64,000 nt of DNA, taken from NCBI GenBank assembly GCA_000719105.1, contig JODX01000010.1, positions 186,001 through 250,000 on the forward strand. The letters are read 5' to 3'. The stretch comes from Streptomyces sclerotialus. GTDB taxonomy: Bacteria; Actinomycetota; Actinomycetes; Streptomycetales; Streptomycetaceae. Position numbers and translations under genes: made by a program. Of this stretch, positions 40,595 to 49,660 are shown in pieces. The notes under the pieces were generated by a model. The model had not been told where the DNA came from, did not search any database, and saw nothing but the letters and a program-made list of their open reading frames with translations. Position 1 is the stretch's first letter. Each line of letters begins with the position of its first letter.

Positions 40595-40779
40595 GGTGGG
40601 GTTTCGCTTTCGTCGTGCGTGCGTCTGTCCGGAACATTGTCACGGCAAAAAGGACCTTGAGCGTCCGCTTCGTCCTGGGCGTCCCTTCAGGGGGCCGACC
40701 CGGCGAGATGAGCGACCGCTTAGGATGGGATCGCTCAGCACCCACCCGCTCGTTCCGTACGTCCGCTGGAGTCCCGCCC

Positions 40780-41268
40780 ATGACCGCCGAAGTCTCGACC
40801 GCGGAAGTCCCGACCGCGCCCGCTCGCCCGTCCGCGCTCGCCTACGGCCGGCTGGTCCCCGTCACCGTCCACTTCGACGACCTCGACGCGCTCGGGCTGC
40901 TGCACAACGCCCGCTACCCGGTGATGGTCGAGCGGGCCTGGGCGCAGCTCTGGCAGGAGCGGGGCTTCGTCGGATACGAGGGCGACTGGGAGGCGGCGGG
41001 GGACTTCTGCAACGCGGTCCGGGAGCTGCGGATCAGCTACGAGGCGCCGGTGGACCGGCCGGGCGCGTACGCCGTGCACCTGTGGCTGGAGCGGCTCGGG
41101 AACACCGGGCTGACCTACGGGTTCCGCTTCTGCTCGGCCGACGGGGCGGTGACGTACGCGCAGGGCAGCCGTGTCCTCGTCCGGCTGGACGCCACTACCC
41201 TGCGGCCGACGCCGTGGAGCGAGCGGTTCAGGGCCTTGGGCCGGGAACTGCTGCGTCCGGAGCGCTGA
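40780..41268 (+). CDS. Hotdog-fold acyl-CoA thioesterase
   Basis: Likely hydrolyses an acyl-CoA (4HBT group). 162 residues. The N-terminal VTVHFDDLDALGLLHNARYPVMVERAW carries the catalytic Asp and the DxxGHxNN-like pattern (DALGLLHNARY). Upstream -10 TAGGAT at about 40723-40728. Its last 41 bases overlap the end of the convergent MFS gene. Confidence 0.85.
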   Translation: MTAEVSTAEVPTAPARPSALAYGRLVPVTVHFDDLDALGLLHNARYPVMVERAWAQLWQERGFVGYEGDWEAAGDFCNAVRELRISYEAPVDRPGAYAVHLWLERLGNTGLTYGFRFCSADGAVTYAQGSRVLVRLDATTLRPTPWSERFRALGRELLRPER

Positions 41269-42439
41269 CCTCCGCCTGCTGCCGGCCGCCGGCGCGCAGC
41301 ACGCCCGCGAAGACGGCGAGCCCGCACGCCAGGGCCGTGACCAGTCCGAACGACACCACCAGGCTCGTCAGCTCCGCCAGCGTGCCGATCGCGCTCGGCG
41401 CCACCAGGCCCGAGGTGTACGTGATGGTGGCGACGCCGGCGATGGCCTGGCTCGGGTTCGGGCCGCTGCGCCCGGCCGCCGCGAAGCACAGCGGGACGAC
41501 CACCGCGATGCCGAGGCCCAGCAGTGCGAAGCCCGTCATCGCCACCGCCGGATGGCCGGCCAGGACGACGAGCAGTCCGCCGAGCGCCGCCGTGACGCCG
41601 CCGGTGCGTACGGTGCGGACCGCACCGAAACGGTTCACGACCGCGTCGCCCGCGAGCCGGGCCAGCGCCATGGTCAGCATGAAGCCGGTCGTGCACGCCG
41701 CCGCGAGGCCCGCCGAGGTGCCGAGCTGGTCCTTCAGGTAGACCGCCGACCAGTCCAGGCTCGCACCCTCCGCGAACACGGCGCAGAACCCGACCGCGCC
41801 GATGAGCAGCGCCGACTTCGGCGGCAGCGCGAAGCGGGGCGGCGGCTCCTCGTCCTGCGCGGGCCGGAGGTCGAGCACCCACTGGCAGGCGATCAGACCG
41901 AGGACGGTGAGGGCCGCCGCGGCGAGGGCGTGGTGCAGCCGGGCGTCCGCGCCCAGGTGCGCGGCGAGCGTGCCGGCCGCCGAGCCGACCAGGGCGCCCG
42001 CGCTCCACATGCCGTGCAGCCCGGACATGATCGACTTGTGCAGCCGGTTCTCCACCTCGACGCCCAGCGCGTTCATCGCCACGTCCGCCATGCCCGCCGT
42101 GGCGCCGTACACGAAGAGTCCGAGGCACAGCGTCCAGAGGCTCGGCGCGAGGGACGGCAGGACCAGGGCGAGCGTCCACAGCGAGATCAGCACCCGCAGC
42201 GCCGTACGGGCGCCCAGCACATGCGTGATCCGGCTCGCGAGCGGCATCGCCACGGACGCGCCGAGCGCCGGGAAGGCGAGGGCGAGGCCCAGCTGGCCCG
42301 CGCTGACGTCGGAGTGGTCCTGGATCCAGGGGACCCGGGTGGCGAACGACCCGGTGACGGCGCCGTGCACCGCGAACACGGCGGCCACGGCGTACCGGGC
42401 GCGCCGCACGGTGCGCGCGTCGTGGAGCACTTCGCTCAT
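41228..42439 (-). CDS. MFS transporter divergent from a ROK regulator
   Basis: 403 residues with about 12 helices. GLALAFPALGASVAMPLASRITHVLGART is a typical N-terminal MFS half, and the protein resembles the sugar-permease/fucose-type group often paired with ROK regulators. Substrate unknown; a sugar is plausible from the ROK neighbour. Starts at 42439 and shares a 170-base divergent promoter region with the ROK gene, including an 8-bp inverted repeat. Confidence 0.86.
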   Translation of the reverse strand: MSEVLHDARTVRRARYAVAAVFAVHGAVTGSFATRVPWIQDHSDVSAGQLGLALAFPALGASVAMPLASRITHVLGARTALRVLISLWTLALVLPSLAPSLWTLCLGLFVYGATAGMADVAMNALGVEVENRLHKSIMSGLHGMWSAGALVGSAAGTLAAHLGADARLHHALAAAALTVLGLIACQWVLDLRPAQDEEPPPRFALPPKSALLIGAVGFCAVFAEGASLDWSAVYLKDQLGTSAGLAAACTTGFMLTMALARLAGDAVVNRFGAVRTVRTGGVTAALGGLLVVLAGHPAVAMTGFALLGLGIAVVVPLCFAAAGRSGPNPSQAIAGVATITYTSGLVAPSAIGTLAELTSLVVSFGLVTALACGLAVFAGVLRAGGRQQAEVSAPDAAVPGPRP

Positions 42440-42520
42440 GTCCTCGCCATCCTCCCCTGTGTGGCCGCCCGTCGCCGGGACACCGCCCTCCGTGGCACCC
42501 GCCCCGGCGCCGCGCGTAAA

Positions 42521-42543
42521 CTATCAGGAACCCTGCCTGATAG
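42521..42543. promoter_or_regulatory. Inverted-repeat operator between MFS and ROK genes
   Basis: CTATCAGG (42521-42528) and CCTGATAG (42536-42543) are exact reverse complements separated by seven bases. The site lies 82 bases from the MFS start and 67 from the ROK start. Operators of this form, in a divergent region, are typical of ROK repressors, so this is the likely binding site of the neighbouring regulator. Confidence 0.65.
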
Positions 42544-42609
42544 ATAGCGGAAAACCGGCAGCCGGGACACCTGTCGCCCGGCAACCCGCCGACCTGGGAG
42601 GATCCCGGC

Positions 42610-43842
42610 ATGCCCGCATCACCGAGCACCGCCCGGGCCATCAACGACCGGCTCGCCCTGCGCCTGCTGCAGCAGGAGGGCCCGTTGACGGCGGGGCAGT
42701 TGAAGCAGCTCACCGGCCTGTCCCGGCCGACGGTCGCCGACCTCGTGGAACGGCTGACGGCCGCCGGGCTGATCGCGGTCGTGGGGGAGTCGGGTGAGCA
42801 GCGGCGCGGCCCGAACGCGCGCGTGTACGGCATCGTCGCCGACCGCGCCCACCTCGCCGCCCTGGACGTGCGCACCGAGTCCGTCACCGTCGTCGTCAGC
42901 GATCTGCTCGGCACCGAGCTCACCCGGGCGTCGGTGCCGATCGCCGACGGCACCGGGACCGGGCCCGCGGTGGAGCAGGCGGTGGCGCTGGTGGAGTGCG
43001 CGGCCAAGGAGGCGGGCGCCGACCCGCTGCACACGGTCGGCATCGGCGCGCCGGGCCTGATCGACCCCGGCACCGGCGAGCTCCGCGACTCGTCCGGGCT
43101 GCCCGCGTGGCACCGCCGCCTGGTCGCCGCGCTCGGGGAGCGCCTCCCGGCCCGCGTGATCGTGGAGAACGAGACCAACCTCGCCGCCCTCGCCGAGCAG
43201 CGGGACGGCGCGGCCCGCGACCGCGACACGTTCGTGCTGCTCTGGCTCGGCATGGGTACGGGCGCGGCGGTCGTCCTGGACGGGCGGCTGCGGCGCGGGG
43301 CCTCCGGCGGCACGGGCGAGATCGGCTTCCTGCCGGTCCCGGGCACGGGGGCGCTCCCCTCGGCGACCGACTGCGCGGGCGGCTTCCACGCGCTGGTGGC
43401 CGACGCGGCCGTGGCGGGCCTGGCGGAGGAGTACGGGCTGACGGCGCGGCGTACGGCGGCCGGACCGTATGCGGCGGTGCTGGTCGGGGAGGCCGTGCGC
43501 GCGGCCGGGGGTGCGCAGGGGGATCGGGCCGGACACGAGTGCGGGCAGGGCGCCCTCGCGGCCTCCCGCTTCCTCGACGCCCTCGCCGGCCGGATCGTCC
43601 TCGGCGCCGCCTCCGTCGTCGCCGTACTGGACCCCGGGCACGTGGTCCTCGGCGGCGAGATCGGGCAGGCGGGCGGTGCCGCGCTCGCCGCTCGCGTCCA
43701 GGAACGGCTGGTCAGGCTGTCGCCACTGGCCACCGAGGTGCGGGCGAGCGAGCTGGGGGGCGGTGCCGTGCTGCGCGGAGCGCTGCTGATGGCCCGGGAC
43801 GCCGCTCAGGACGAGCTCTTCGGGCCGCCGTCCGGGCGGTGA
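42610..43842 (+). CDS. ROK-family transcriptional regulator
   Basis: 410 residues: winged helix-turn-helix (about 10-70, LRLLQQEGPLTAGQLKQLTGLSRPTVADLVERL) fused to a ROK sugar-kinase-like domain. The kinase-like ATP motifs GIGAPGLIDPGTGEL and GMGTGAAVVLDGRLRRGASGGTGEIGFLP are recognisable. The usual zinc motif C-x-C-G-x-x-G-C is absent (the region reads LPSATDCAGGFHAL), so it is a regulator without kinase function. Probably represses the divergent MFS transporter until a sugar or derivative binds. ATG start with GGGAGG upstream. Confidence 0.9.
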   Translation: MPASPSTARAINDRLALRLLQQEGPLTAGQLKQLTGLSRPTVADLVERLTAAGLIAVVGESGEQRRGPNARVYGIVADRAHLAALDVRTESVTVVVSDLLGTELTRASVPIADGTGTGPAVEQAVALVECAAKEAGADPLHTVGIGAPGLIDPGTGELRDSSGLPAWHRRLVAALGERLPARVIVENETNLAALAEQRDGAARDRDTFVLLWLGMGTGAAVVLDGRLRRGASGGTGEIGFLPVPGTGALPSATDCAGGFHALVADAAVAGLAEEYGLTARRTAAGPYAAVLVGEAVRAAGGAQGDRAGHECGQGALAASRFLDALAGRIVLGAASVVAVLDPGHVVLGGEIGQAGGAALAARVQERLVRLSPLATEVRASELGGGAVLRGALLMARDAAQDELFGPPSGR

Positions 43843-43985
43843 GACGAGCTCTCCGGGGGGCCGTCCGGGCGGTGAGGAGGTCGCGGCCGGGGGGCTCCGG
43901 CGCCTGGTGAGACCCGGCGGCGGGGCAAGGGCCTTCGTCACCGCCGCCGGGCCGCTCTGGGGAGGTGCCGTGATCGCAGACCCTA

Positions 43986-44023
43986 AAAGGACTAGACCAA
44001 ACGGTCAATGGATCCGGACCAGT
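43986..44023. promoter_or_regulatory. Two DasR (dre)-like sites
   Basis: 43986-44001 reads AAAGGACTAGACCAAA and the complement of 44008-44023 reads ACTGGTCCGGATCCAT. Each matches about 11 of 16 bases of the dre consensus ACTGGTCTAGACCACT as I recall it, with the GG-CTAGACC core in the first. No N-acetylglucosamine or chitin gene is next to them, so they may be relics or act on the rib operon or ROK region. Weak evidence. Confidence 0.35.
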
Positions 44024-44043
44024 TGCTGCAGGGTGATGCGGTG

Positions 44044-44116
44044 GAGTGCATCGTCGTGCACTCAAGAGGGCGTGGCGCCCTACCAGTTGGCCCCGTCACC
44101 GGCTTCTGCGGAAGCC
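44044..44116. other. Three perfect hairpins in the gap between ROK and rib genes
   Basis: The 360-base gap 43843-44202 holds no convincing gene. It has three exact hairpins: GAGTGCA/TGCACTC (44044-44063), AGGGCG/CGCCCT (44067-44081) and GGCTTC/GAAGCC with a TGCG loop (44101-44116). They may end ROK transcripts. CATGGC-ACACTG-GCCATG (44174-44191) is a further inverted repeat just ahead of the riboswitch and may be promoter-proximal. Confidence 0.45.
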
Positions 44117-44202
44117 CGGCGGAGCGGTCTGTGAGCCACCCCACAGCGACCGGCTCCCTCGGTGCCGATCAGGCATGGCACACTGGCCATGTACCAGAAG
44201 CA

Positions 44203-44329
44203 GCGCACTCCGGGGTCGGTGAAAGTCCGAACCGGCGGTTACAGTCCGCGACCCGGTCGCTTCCAGCGGCCGGTTGACCAGGTGAAATTCCTGGACCGAC
44301 GGTTAAAGTCCGGATGGGAGGCAGTGCGC
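44203..44329 (+). ncRNA. FMN riboswitch (RFN element)
   Basis: Controls the rib genes by sensing FMN. All RFN hallmarks are readable: GGGGTCGGTGAAAGTCCGA, then CCGGCGGTTACAGTCC, GACCAGGTGAAATTCCTGG, ACCGACGGTTAAAGTCC and GGATGGGAGGCAGT. The closing P1 helix pairs GCGCAC (44203-44208) with GTGCGC (44324-44329). The 3' side of P1 overlaps the start of a GC-rich hairpin followed by TTTT, so FMN binding would favour termination. Confidence 0.95.
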
Positions 44330-44365
44330 GGCGGGCGGGCACATGTGCGCGCCGCCGTCTGTTTT
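44329..44365 (+). terminator. Riboswitch expression platform (terminator)
   Basis: GGCGGG-type 5' arm and CGCGCCGCCG 3' arm form an interrupted GC-rich stem ending near 44357, followed by TCTGTTTT (44358-44365). The first base overlaps the P1 helix of the riboswitch, which supports transcriptional control, though the RBS at 44477-44484 lies about 120 bases downstream. Confidence 0.65.
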
Positions 44366-44492
44366 CGGTCCACCCCGAGCGCGGGGCGGGCCTGACGCGG
44401 CGTCGTTCCCGGTGCCGACGTCCGCTCTGTCTGTCGTCTTCGACAGCCCCGGAGTCCTGTTCCGAGCCCCATGAGGCAGGAGGACCCGGGAA

Positions 44493-45095
44493 GTGTTCAC
44501 CGGAATCGTCGAAGAGCTGGGTGAGATCACCGCCGTCGAGAACCTCGGCGACTCCTCCCGCTTCCGCCTGCGCGGCCCCGTCGTCACGCAGGGAGCACGG
44601 CACGGCGACTCCATCGCCGTCAACGGCGTCTGTCTCACCGTCGTGGAGCACGAGGGCGACGAGTTCACCGCCGACGTCATGGCGGAGACCCTCCGGCGCT
44701 CCAGCCTCGGTGCCCTGACGGTCGGCTCCCGCGTCAACCTCGAGCGCCCCACCGCCGTGGGCGCCCGCCTCGGTGGGCACATCGTGCAGGGCCACGTCGA
44801 CGGCACCGGCGAGATCCTGGACCGCACTCCGTCCGAGCACTGGGAGATCGTGAAGATCTCCCTCCCCGCCGACCTCGCGCGCTACGTCGTCGAGAAGGGC
44901 TCCATCACCGTCGACGGCATCAGCCTCACGGTCGTCGACGCGGGCGCCGGCCACTTCACCGTCAGCCTCATCCCGACCACGCTCGCCCTGACCACGCTCG
45001 GGAACAAGCAGAGCGGCGATCTTGTCAATCTCGAGGTCGACATCATCGCCAAGTACGTCGAGCGGATGCTCGCGGGGCAGGGGGCGGCACAGTGA
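44493..45095 (+). CDS. ribE: Riboflavin synthase alpha chain
   Basis: Dismutates two 6,7-dimethyl-8-ribityllumazines to riboflavin. 200 residues with two homologous lumazine-binding barrels: [12 protein letters not shown] (start) and [14 protein letters not shown] (about 89-102). The internal repeat [14 protein letters not shown] / [14 protein letters not shown] is clear. GTG at 44493 with AGGAGG upstream. First gene after the FMN riboswitch; its stop overlaps the GTG of the next gene. Confidence 0.96.
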   Translation: MFTGIVEELGEITAVENLGDSSRFRLRGPVVTQGARHGDSIAVNGVCLTVVEHEGDEFTADVMAETLRRSSLGALTVGSRVNLERPTAVGARLGGHIVQGHVDGTGEILDRTPSEHWEIVKISLPADLARYVVEKGSITVDGISLTVVDAGAGHFTVSLIPTTLALTTLGNKQSGDLVNLEVDIIAKYVERMLAGQGAAQ

Positions 45096-45736
45096 ACTGG
45101 CTCAACTTCGAGGCGTTCATGCTCTTCGGCCAGCACATCAAGTGGTCGGACATGATCGGCAACGTGATCGGCCTGATCGGCCTGGCGCTCGGCTGGCGGC
45201 GCTCCCTCTGGAGCTGGCCCGTCCAGTTCCTCTCCGGCGCCATCCTCTTCGCCGCCTTCGCCACCGCCCACCTCTCCGGCAGCGCCGGCAAGCAGATCGT
45301 CGTCATGGCCGTCGCCGTCTACGGCTGGTGGCAGTGGAACCGCGGCAGGGGCCAGGCGCAGGACGGCGGTATCGCCGTACGGTTCGCCACCTGGCGCGAG
45401 CGCGCGGTGCTGGCCGCGGCCGCCGCCGTCGGCACCGTCGCGGTCGCCACCCTCTTCAAGGCCTACCCGTCCCTGTCCTGGGACCCCTGGCCGGACGCCT
45501 ACATATTCGTCGGCACGGTCGTCGCCATGTACGCCCAGGCGCGCGGCATGGTCGAGTTCTGGTTCGCCTGGCTGCTCGTCGACCTGGTCGGCGTGCCCCT
45601 CAACTTCGCCAACGGCTTCGCCTTCTCCGGCTTCGTCTACGTCCTCTACGGCGCGCTCGTCCTGTGGGGCCTGCGCGACTGGTGGCTGCGCTCCCGCCGG
45701 GGCCCGCGACCCGTCCTGGAAGGAGCCCCCGCATGA
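45092..45736 (+). CDS. pnuX: PnuC-family transporter, probably riboflavin uptake (PnuX-like)
   Basis: Membrane transporter of 214 residues with about seven helices. The PnuC-type sequence is seen in [32 protein letters not shown] and [20 protein letters not shown]. PnuC proteins carry nicotinamide riboside, but versions under FMN riboswitches in actinobacteria (PnuX) carry riboflavin. This one lies inside the riboflavin operon, overlapping ribE by four bases (GTGA) and ribBA by four, so riboflavin is the likely substrate. Confidence 0.85.
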   Translation: MNWLNFEAFMLFGQHIKWSDMIGNVIGLIGLALGWRRSLWSWPVQFLSGAILFAAFATAHLSGSAGKQIVVMAVAVYGWWQWNRGRGQAQDGGIAVRFATWRERAVLAAAAAVGTVAVATLFKAYPSLSWDPWPDAYIFVGTVVAMYAQARGMVEFWFAWLLVDLVGVPLNFANGFAFSGFVYVLYGALVLWGLRDWWLRSRRGPRPVLEGAPA

Positions 45737-47103
45737 CCGCCCGCACCGCCCGCCCGTCGCCCGCGCCGCCCCGGGAGCACACGCCCGGCACCCTGCCCGA
45801 GGAGCCCGCCGTCAAGCCCTCGATGCGGGTCCTCTACAGCGCCGACAGCATGGACGGCCTCACGCTCGACCCGGTCGAGCAGGCCGTCGCCGACATCGCG
45901 GCCGGCCGCCCCGTCGTGGTCGTCGACGACGAGGACCGCGAGAACGAGGGCGACCTCGTCATCGCCGCCGAGAAGGCCACCCCCGAGATCGTCGCCTTCA
46001 TGATGAGCGAGTGCCGGGGCCTGATCTGCGCGCCCATGGAGGGCGACGAGCTGGACCGGCTCGAGCTGCCGCAGATGGTCACCGACAACACCGAGTCGAT
46101 GCGGACGGCGTTCACCGTGTCGGTCGACGCCTCCGGCACCCACGGCGTCACCACCGGCATCTCGGCGTCCGACCGCGCCACCACCCTCCAGCTCCTGGCG
46201 AGCGGCCGGGCGCAGCCGGGCGACCTGGTCCGTCCCGGACACATCTTCCCGCTGCGCGCCCAGCCCGGCGGCGTCCTCGTCCGCAACGGCCACACCGAGG
46301 CCGCCGTCGACCTCGCCCGGCTCGCCGGGCTGCGTCCCGCGGGGGCCATCGTCGAGATCGCCGGTGAGGACGGGCGCATGCTGCGCCTGCCCGAGCTGGT
46401 CGCCTTCGCCCGCAAGCACGGCCTGACGATCATCTCCATCGAGGACCTGATCGCCTACCGCCGGACCTCCGAGCCCACCGTCCGCCGCGAGGCCAGGACC
46501 CACCTGCCCACCGCCTTCGGCGAGTTCACCGCGTACGGCTACCGCTCCACCGTCGACGGCGTCGAGCACGTCGCCCTCGTGTACGGCGAGATCGGCGACG
46601 GCGAGGACGTCCTCGCCCGCGTCCACTCCGAGTGCCTGACCGGCGACGTCTTCCACTCGCTGCGCTGCGACTGCGGCCCGCAGCTCCAGACCTCGCTGGA
46701 GCGCATCGCGGCCGAGGGCCGGGGCGTGCTCGTCTACCTGCGCGGCCACGAGGGACGCGGCATCGGTCTGCTCTCCAAGCTGCGCGCGTACGAGCTCCAG
46801 GAGCGCGGCCGCGACACCCTCGACGCCAACCTGGAGCTCGGCCTGCCCGCCGACGCCCGGGACTACGCCGCGGGCGCGCAGATCCTCGAGGACCTCGGCG
46901 TACGCAGCCTGCGGCTGATGACCAACAACCCGGAGAAGACCGAGGCACTCACCCGCCACGGCCTGGAGATCACCGGCAGGGAGCCGATGCCCGTCCAGGC
47001 CGGCGAACACAACCTCCGCTACCTGCGCACCAAGCGGGACCGGATGGGGCACGACCTGCCCTGGCTGGACACGGGCACCGTGTCCACCTGCGGCAACCAG
47101 TGA
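45733..47103 (+). CDS. ribBA: Bifunctional 3,4-dihydroxy-2-butanone-4-phosphate synthase / GTP cyclohydrolase II
   Basis: Supplies both precursors of riboflavin. 456 residues. RibB domain about 45-245, with the metal-binding [14 protein letters not shown] and [19 protein letters not shown]. RibA domain about 250-450, with zinc ligands in the [20 protein letters not shown] motif and the [19 protein letters not shown]-binding motif. The N-terminal ~40 residues are Pro-rich and not conserved. ATG at 45733 overlaps the pnuX stop. Confidence 0.96.
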   Translation: MTARTARPSPAPPREHTPGTLPEEPAVKPSMRVLYSADSMDGLTLDPVEQAVADIAAGRPVVVVDDEDRENEGDLVIAAEKATPEIVAFMMSECRGLICAPMEGDELDRLELPQMVTDNTESMRTAFTVSVDASGTHGVTTGISASDRATTLQLLASGRAQPGDLVRPGHIFPLRAQPGGVLVRNGHTEAAVDLARLAGLRPAGAIVEIAGEDGRMLRLPELVAFARKHGLTIISIEDLIAYRRTSEPTVRREARTHLPTAFGEFTAYGYRSTVDGVEHVALVYGEIGDGEDVLARVHSECLTGDVFHSLRCDCGPQLQTSLERIAAEGRGVLVYLRGHEGRGIGLLSKLRAYELQERGRDTLDANLELGLPADARDYAAGAQILEDLGVRSLRLMTNNPEKTEALTRHGLEITGREPMPVQAGEHNLRYLRTKRDRMGHDLPWLDTGTVSTCGNQ

Positions 47104-47149
47104 CGAAAACGGCAAGCAGCGGCAGACCCACAACACACCCAGGAGAGAC

Positions 47150-47635
47150 GTGAGCGGCAAGGGCGCACCCGAACTGTCCGTACGCAACTGCGGCGACCTG
47201 CGCGTCGCGGTCATCGCGGCCCAGTGGCACGAGAAGGTCATGGACGGCCTCGTCGAAGGGGCCCTGCGCGCCCTGCACGAGCTGGGCATCGACGAGCCGA
47301 CCCTGCTGAGGGTCCCCGGCAGCTTCGAGCTCCCCGTCGTCGCCAAGGTCCTCGCGGGCCGCGGCTACGACGCGATCGTCGCCCTCGGCGTGGTCATCCG
47401 CGGCGGCACCCCCCACTTCGACTACGTCTGCCAGGGCGTCACCCAGGGTCTCACCCAGGTCTCCGTGGACACCGGGGTCCCCGTCGGCTTCGGCGTGCTC
47501 ACCTGCGACACCGAGGAGCAGGCCCTGGACCGCGCGGGTCTGCCTGGCTCCGTCGAGGACAAGGGGCACGAGGCGGTGACCGCGGCCGTCGCCACCGCCG
47601 CCACCCTGCGTTCGGTATCCGAGCCCTGGCGCTGA
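47150..47635 (+). CDS. ribH: 6,7-dimethyl-8-ribityllumazine synthase
   Basis: Joins the RibA/RibB products to lumazine; forms 60-mer or pentamer shells. 161 residues with [22 protein letters not shown], the [14 protein letters not shown] motif and [17 protein letters not shown], with the catalytic His in the latter. GTG at 47150 with AGGAGA upstream. The usual ribD/ribG deaminase-reductase gene is not in this cluster. Confidence 0.96.
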   Translation: MSGKGAPELSVRNCGDLRVAVIAAQWHEKVMDGLVEGALRALHELGIDEPTLLRVPGSFELPVVAKVLAGRGYDAIVALGVVIRGGTPHFDYVCQGVTQGLTQVSVDTGVPVGFGVLTCDTEEQALDRAGLPGSVEDKGHEAVTAAVATAATLRSVSEPWR

Positions 47636-47669
47636 GACGGCCGCCGGTACGCGTAGGGTAGGGCTCACC

Positions 47670-47942
47670 ATGTCCAATAAGACGTTCGAGGAGCTCTTCA
47701 CCGAGCTCCAGCACAAGGCGACCCACGGCGACCCCGCCACCTCGCGCACCGCCGAACTGGTGGGCAAAGGCGTCCATGCCATCGGCAAGAAGGTCGTCGA
47801 GGAGGCCGCCGAGGTCTGGATGGCCGCCGAGTACGAGGGCAAGGACGCCGCCGCCGAGGAGATCTCCCAGCTGCTCTACCACGTCCAGGTGATGATGGTC
47901 GCGCGCGGGATCTCCCTCGACGACGTCTACGCCCACCTGTAA
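47670..47942 (+). CDS. hisE: Phosphoribosyl-ATP pyrophosphatase
   Basis: Second step of histidine synthesis. 90 residues, the single-domain form typical of actinobacteria, with [33 protein letters not shown] carrying the magnesium-binding Glu/Asp of the MazG-like fold. ATG at 47670. Two overlapping -10-like sequences (TAGGGT at 47654-47659 and TAGGGC at 47659-47664) lie close to the start, so its transcript is leaderless or nearly so, starting independently of ribH. Confidence 0.95.
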   Translation: MSNKTFEELFTELQHKATHGDPATSRTAELVGKGVHAIGKKVVEEAAEVWMAAEYEGKDAAAEEISQLLYHVQVMMVARGISLDDVYAHL

Positions 47943-47995
47943 GAGCCCGTTCCCCATACACCCCTCACCTCCCTCACGCGAAGGAAGCCTCATCC

Positions 47996-48853
47996 ATGCT
48001 GCGCATCGCCGTCCCCAACAAGGGTTCACTGTCCGGCCCTGCGGCGGAGATGCTGCATGAGGCCGGCTACCAGCAGCGCCGCGAGTCCAAGGAACTGCGC
48101 ATCGTCGACCCGGTGAACGAGGTGGAGTTCTTCTACCTCCGCCCCCGCGACATCGCGATCTACGTCTCCTCCGGCCGCCTCGACATCGGCATCACCGGCC
48201 GCGACCTGCTGATCGACTCCGGTGCCGAGGCCGAGGAGATCCTCCCCCTCGGCTTCGCCCGCTCCACCTTCCGCTACGCCGCCAAGCCGGGCACGGCGAA
48301 GGGCGTCGAGGACCTCGCCGGCATGACGGTCGCCACCTCCTACGAGGGCATCGTCGCGGGACACCTCGCCGACAACGGCATCGACGCCTCCGTCGTCCAC
48401 CTGGACGGTGCCGTCGAGACCGCCATCGAGCTGGGCGTCGCCGAGGTCATCGCCGACGTCGTGGAGACCGGCACCTCGCTGCGCAACGCGGGCCTGGAGG
48501 TCTTCGGCGAGCCGATCATGAAGTCGGAGGCGGTCGTGATCCGCCGCACCGGCGCGGACACCGAGGAGGACGCCGAGTCGAAGGTCCAGCAGTTCCTGCG
48601 CCGCCTCCAGGGCGTCCTGGTGGCCCGGACGTACGTGATGATGGACTACGACTGCCGCGTCGAGCAGCTGGAGAAGGCCGTCGCGCTCACCCCGGGCCTG
48701 GAGTCGCCGACCGTCTCCCCGCTGCACAACGAGGGCTGGGTCGCCGTCCGCGCGATGGTCCCGGCCAAGGACGCCCAGCGGATCATGGACGATCTGTACG
48801 AGATCGGCGCCCGGGCCATCCTGACCACGGCCATCCACGCCTGCCGTCTCTGA
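47996..48853 (+). CDS. hisG: ATP phosphoribosyltransferase (long form)
   Basis: First and feedback-regulated step of histidine synthesis. 285 residues, so it is the long form with a C-terminal histidine-sensing ACT-like domain and needs no HisZ. Features: LRIAVPNKGSLSGPA start, SGRLDIGITGRDLLIDSG, VVETGTSLRNAGLEVF (PRPP loop). ATG at 47996 with AAGGAAG upstream. hisE precedes by 53 bases, the conserved hisE-hisG pair. Confidence 0.96.
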   Translation: MLRIAVPNKGSLSGPAAEMLHEAGYQQRRESKELRIVDPVNEVEFFYLRPRDIAIYVSSGRLDIGITGRDLLIDSGAEAEEILPLGFARSTFRYAAKPGTAKGVEDLAGMTVATSYEGIVAGHLADNGIDASVVHLDGAVETAIELGVAEVIADVVETGTSLRNAGLEVFGEPIMKSEAVVIRRTGADTEEDAESKVQQFLRRLQGVLVARTYVMMDYDCRVEQLEKAVALTPGLESPTVSPLHNEGWVAVRAMVPAKDAQRIMDDLYEIGARAILTTAIHACRL

Positions 48854-48878
48854 GTCCGAGGTCCGAGGAACCGTACCG

Positions 48879-49334
48879 ATGTCGGATCTGCCTGTTCTTC
48901 CCGTCACGTTCCGGCCGGGCCGCACCCGGGCCGTCCTGCACACCGCGGGCGTCGCGATCTTCGTGGTGATCACGGCGGTCGCGATGCTCCTGGAGACGCT
49001 CGGCCCGGGGGAGCGCGCCAGCTTCGTCTTCACCGGGGCGCTGCTCTGGGGCGTGCTGTTCCTGCTCGCCCGGCCCAAGGTCGTCGCCGAGGAGTCCGGG
49101 GTGACCGTCGTGAACATCGCGAGCAGGCGACACCTGGACTGGGCGGAGATCCTCCAGGTGAACCTGCGTCCCGGCGACCCCTGGGTCTTCCTCGACCTCA
49201 GCGACGGCACCAGCCTGCCCGCGCTCGGCATCCAGCCGGGCATCTCCAAGCAGCACGCGATCCGGGACGCGCGGGCGCTGCGCGCACTGGTCGAGGCGCG
49301 GGGGACCAGCGACCGGGAACCGCGCCAGGGCTGA
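48879..49334 (+). CDS. PH-domain membrane protein downstream of hisG
   Basis: Function unknown. 151 residues: two predicted transmembrane helices (about 19-40 and 47-66) and a C-terminal PH-like domain (PKVVAEESGVTVVNIASRRHLDWAEIL), of the PH_6 type found after hisG in Streptomyces. ATG at 48879. Probably co-transcribed with hisG. Confidence 0.82.
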   Translation: MSDLPVLPVTFRPGRTRAVLHTAGVAIFVVITAVAMLLETLGPGERASFVFTGALLWGVLFLLARPKVVAEESGVTVVNIASRRHLDWAEILQVNLRPGDPWVFLDLSDGTSLPALGIQPGISKQHAIRDARALRALVEARGTSDREPRQG

Positions 49335-49660
49335 GCCCGCCGGGAATCTCTCCGATCTCTCCGATCTCTCCGGGAATCTCCGGGCATGTCTCTGGGGATC
49401 TGTCCGGGGTTGTTCACAGCCGCTTCAGGGCCTGTGCCCCTGCCGTACGGACCGCCGTCTTGATTAATCTGGTGACGGAGGCGTTCCGCACGCCGCCGCC
49501 CCTGCCGTACCCGCCCCACGGTGCGCGGGGGTCCCAGCCAGCCCCTGCTACCCGAGGAGTGACACCCCCCGGCGATGGACGGATCGTCCTGCAGTACCTG
49601 CGCCGCCCCCGGTCGACATAGCACGGACCCCGTCCGTGACCCGGCTCCGGCGGCGGCATC
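49335..49660. other. Gap with ATCTCTCCG tandem repeats and a possible long leader
   Basis: No gene seen in 326 bases. Three exact copies of ATCTCTCCG (49346-49372) are followed by degraded versions up to about 49410. TTGATTAATCTGG near 49460-49472 is unusually AT-rich and may hold a promoter -10 (TAATCT), giving a ~185-base leader for the CNNM genes. CACGGA/TCCGTG (49622-49638) forms a small hairpin. I recognised no known riboswitch. Confidence 0.45.

Noticed and set aside
40595..40779. Possible PyrR-binding loop before the uracil permease
   Set aside because: No UCCNGNGAGG core on the minus-strand leader.
44008..44277. Small plus-strand ORF before ribE
   Set aside because: It runs into the FMN riboswitch and has no ribosome site or similarity; the sequence there is explained by structured RNA.
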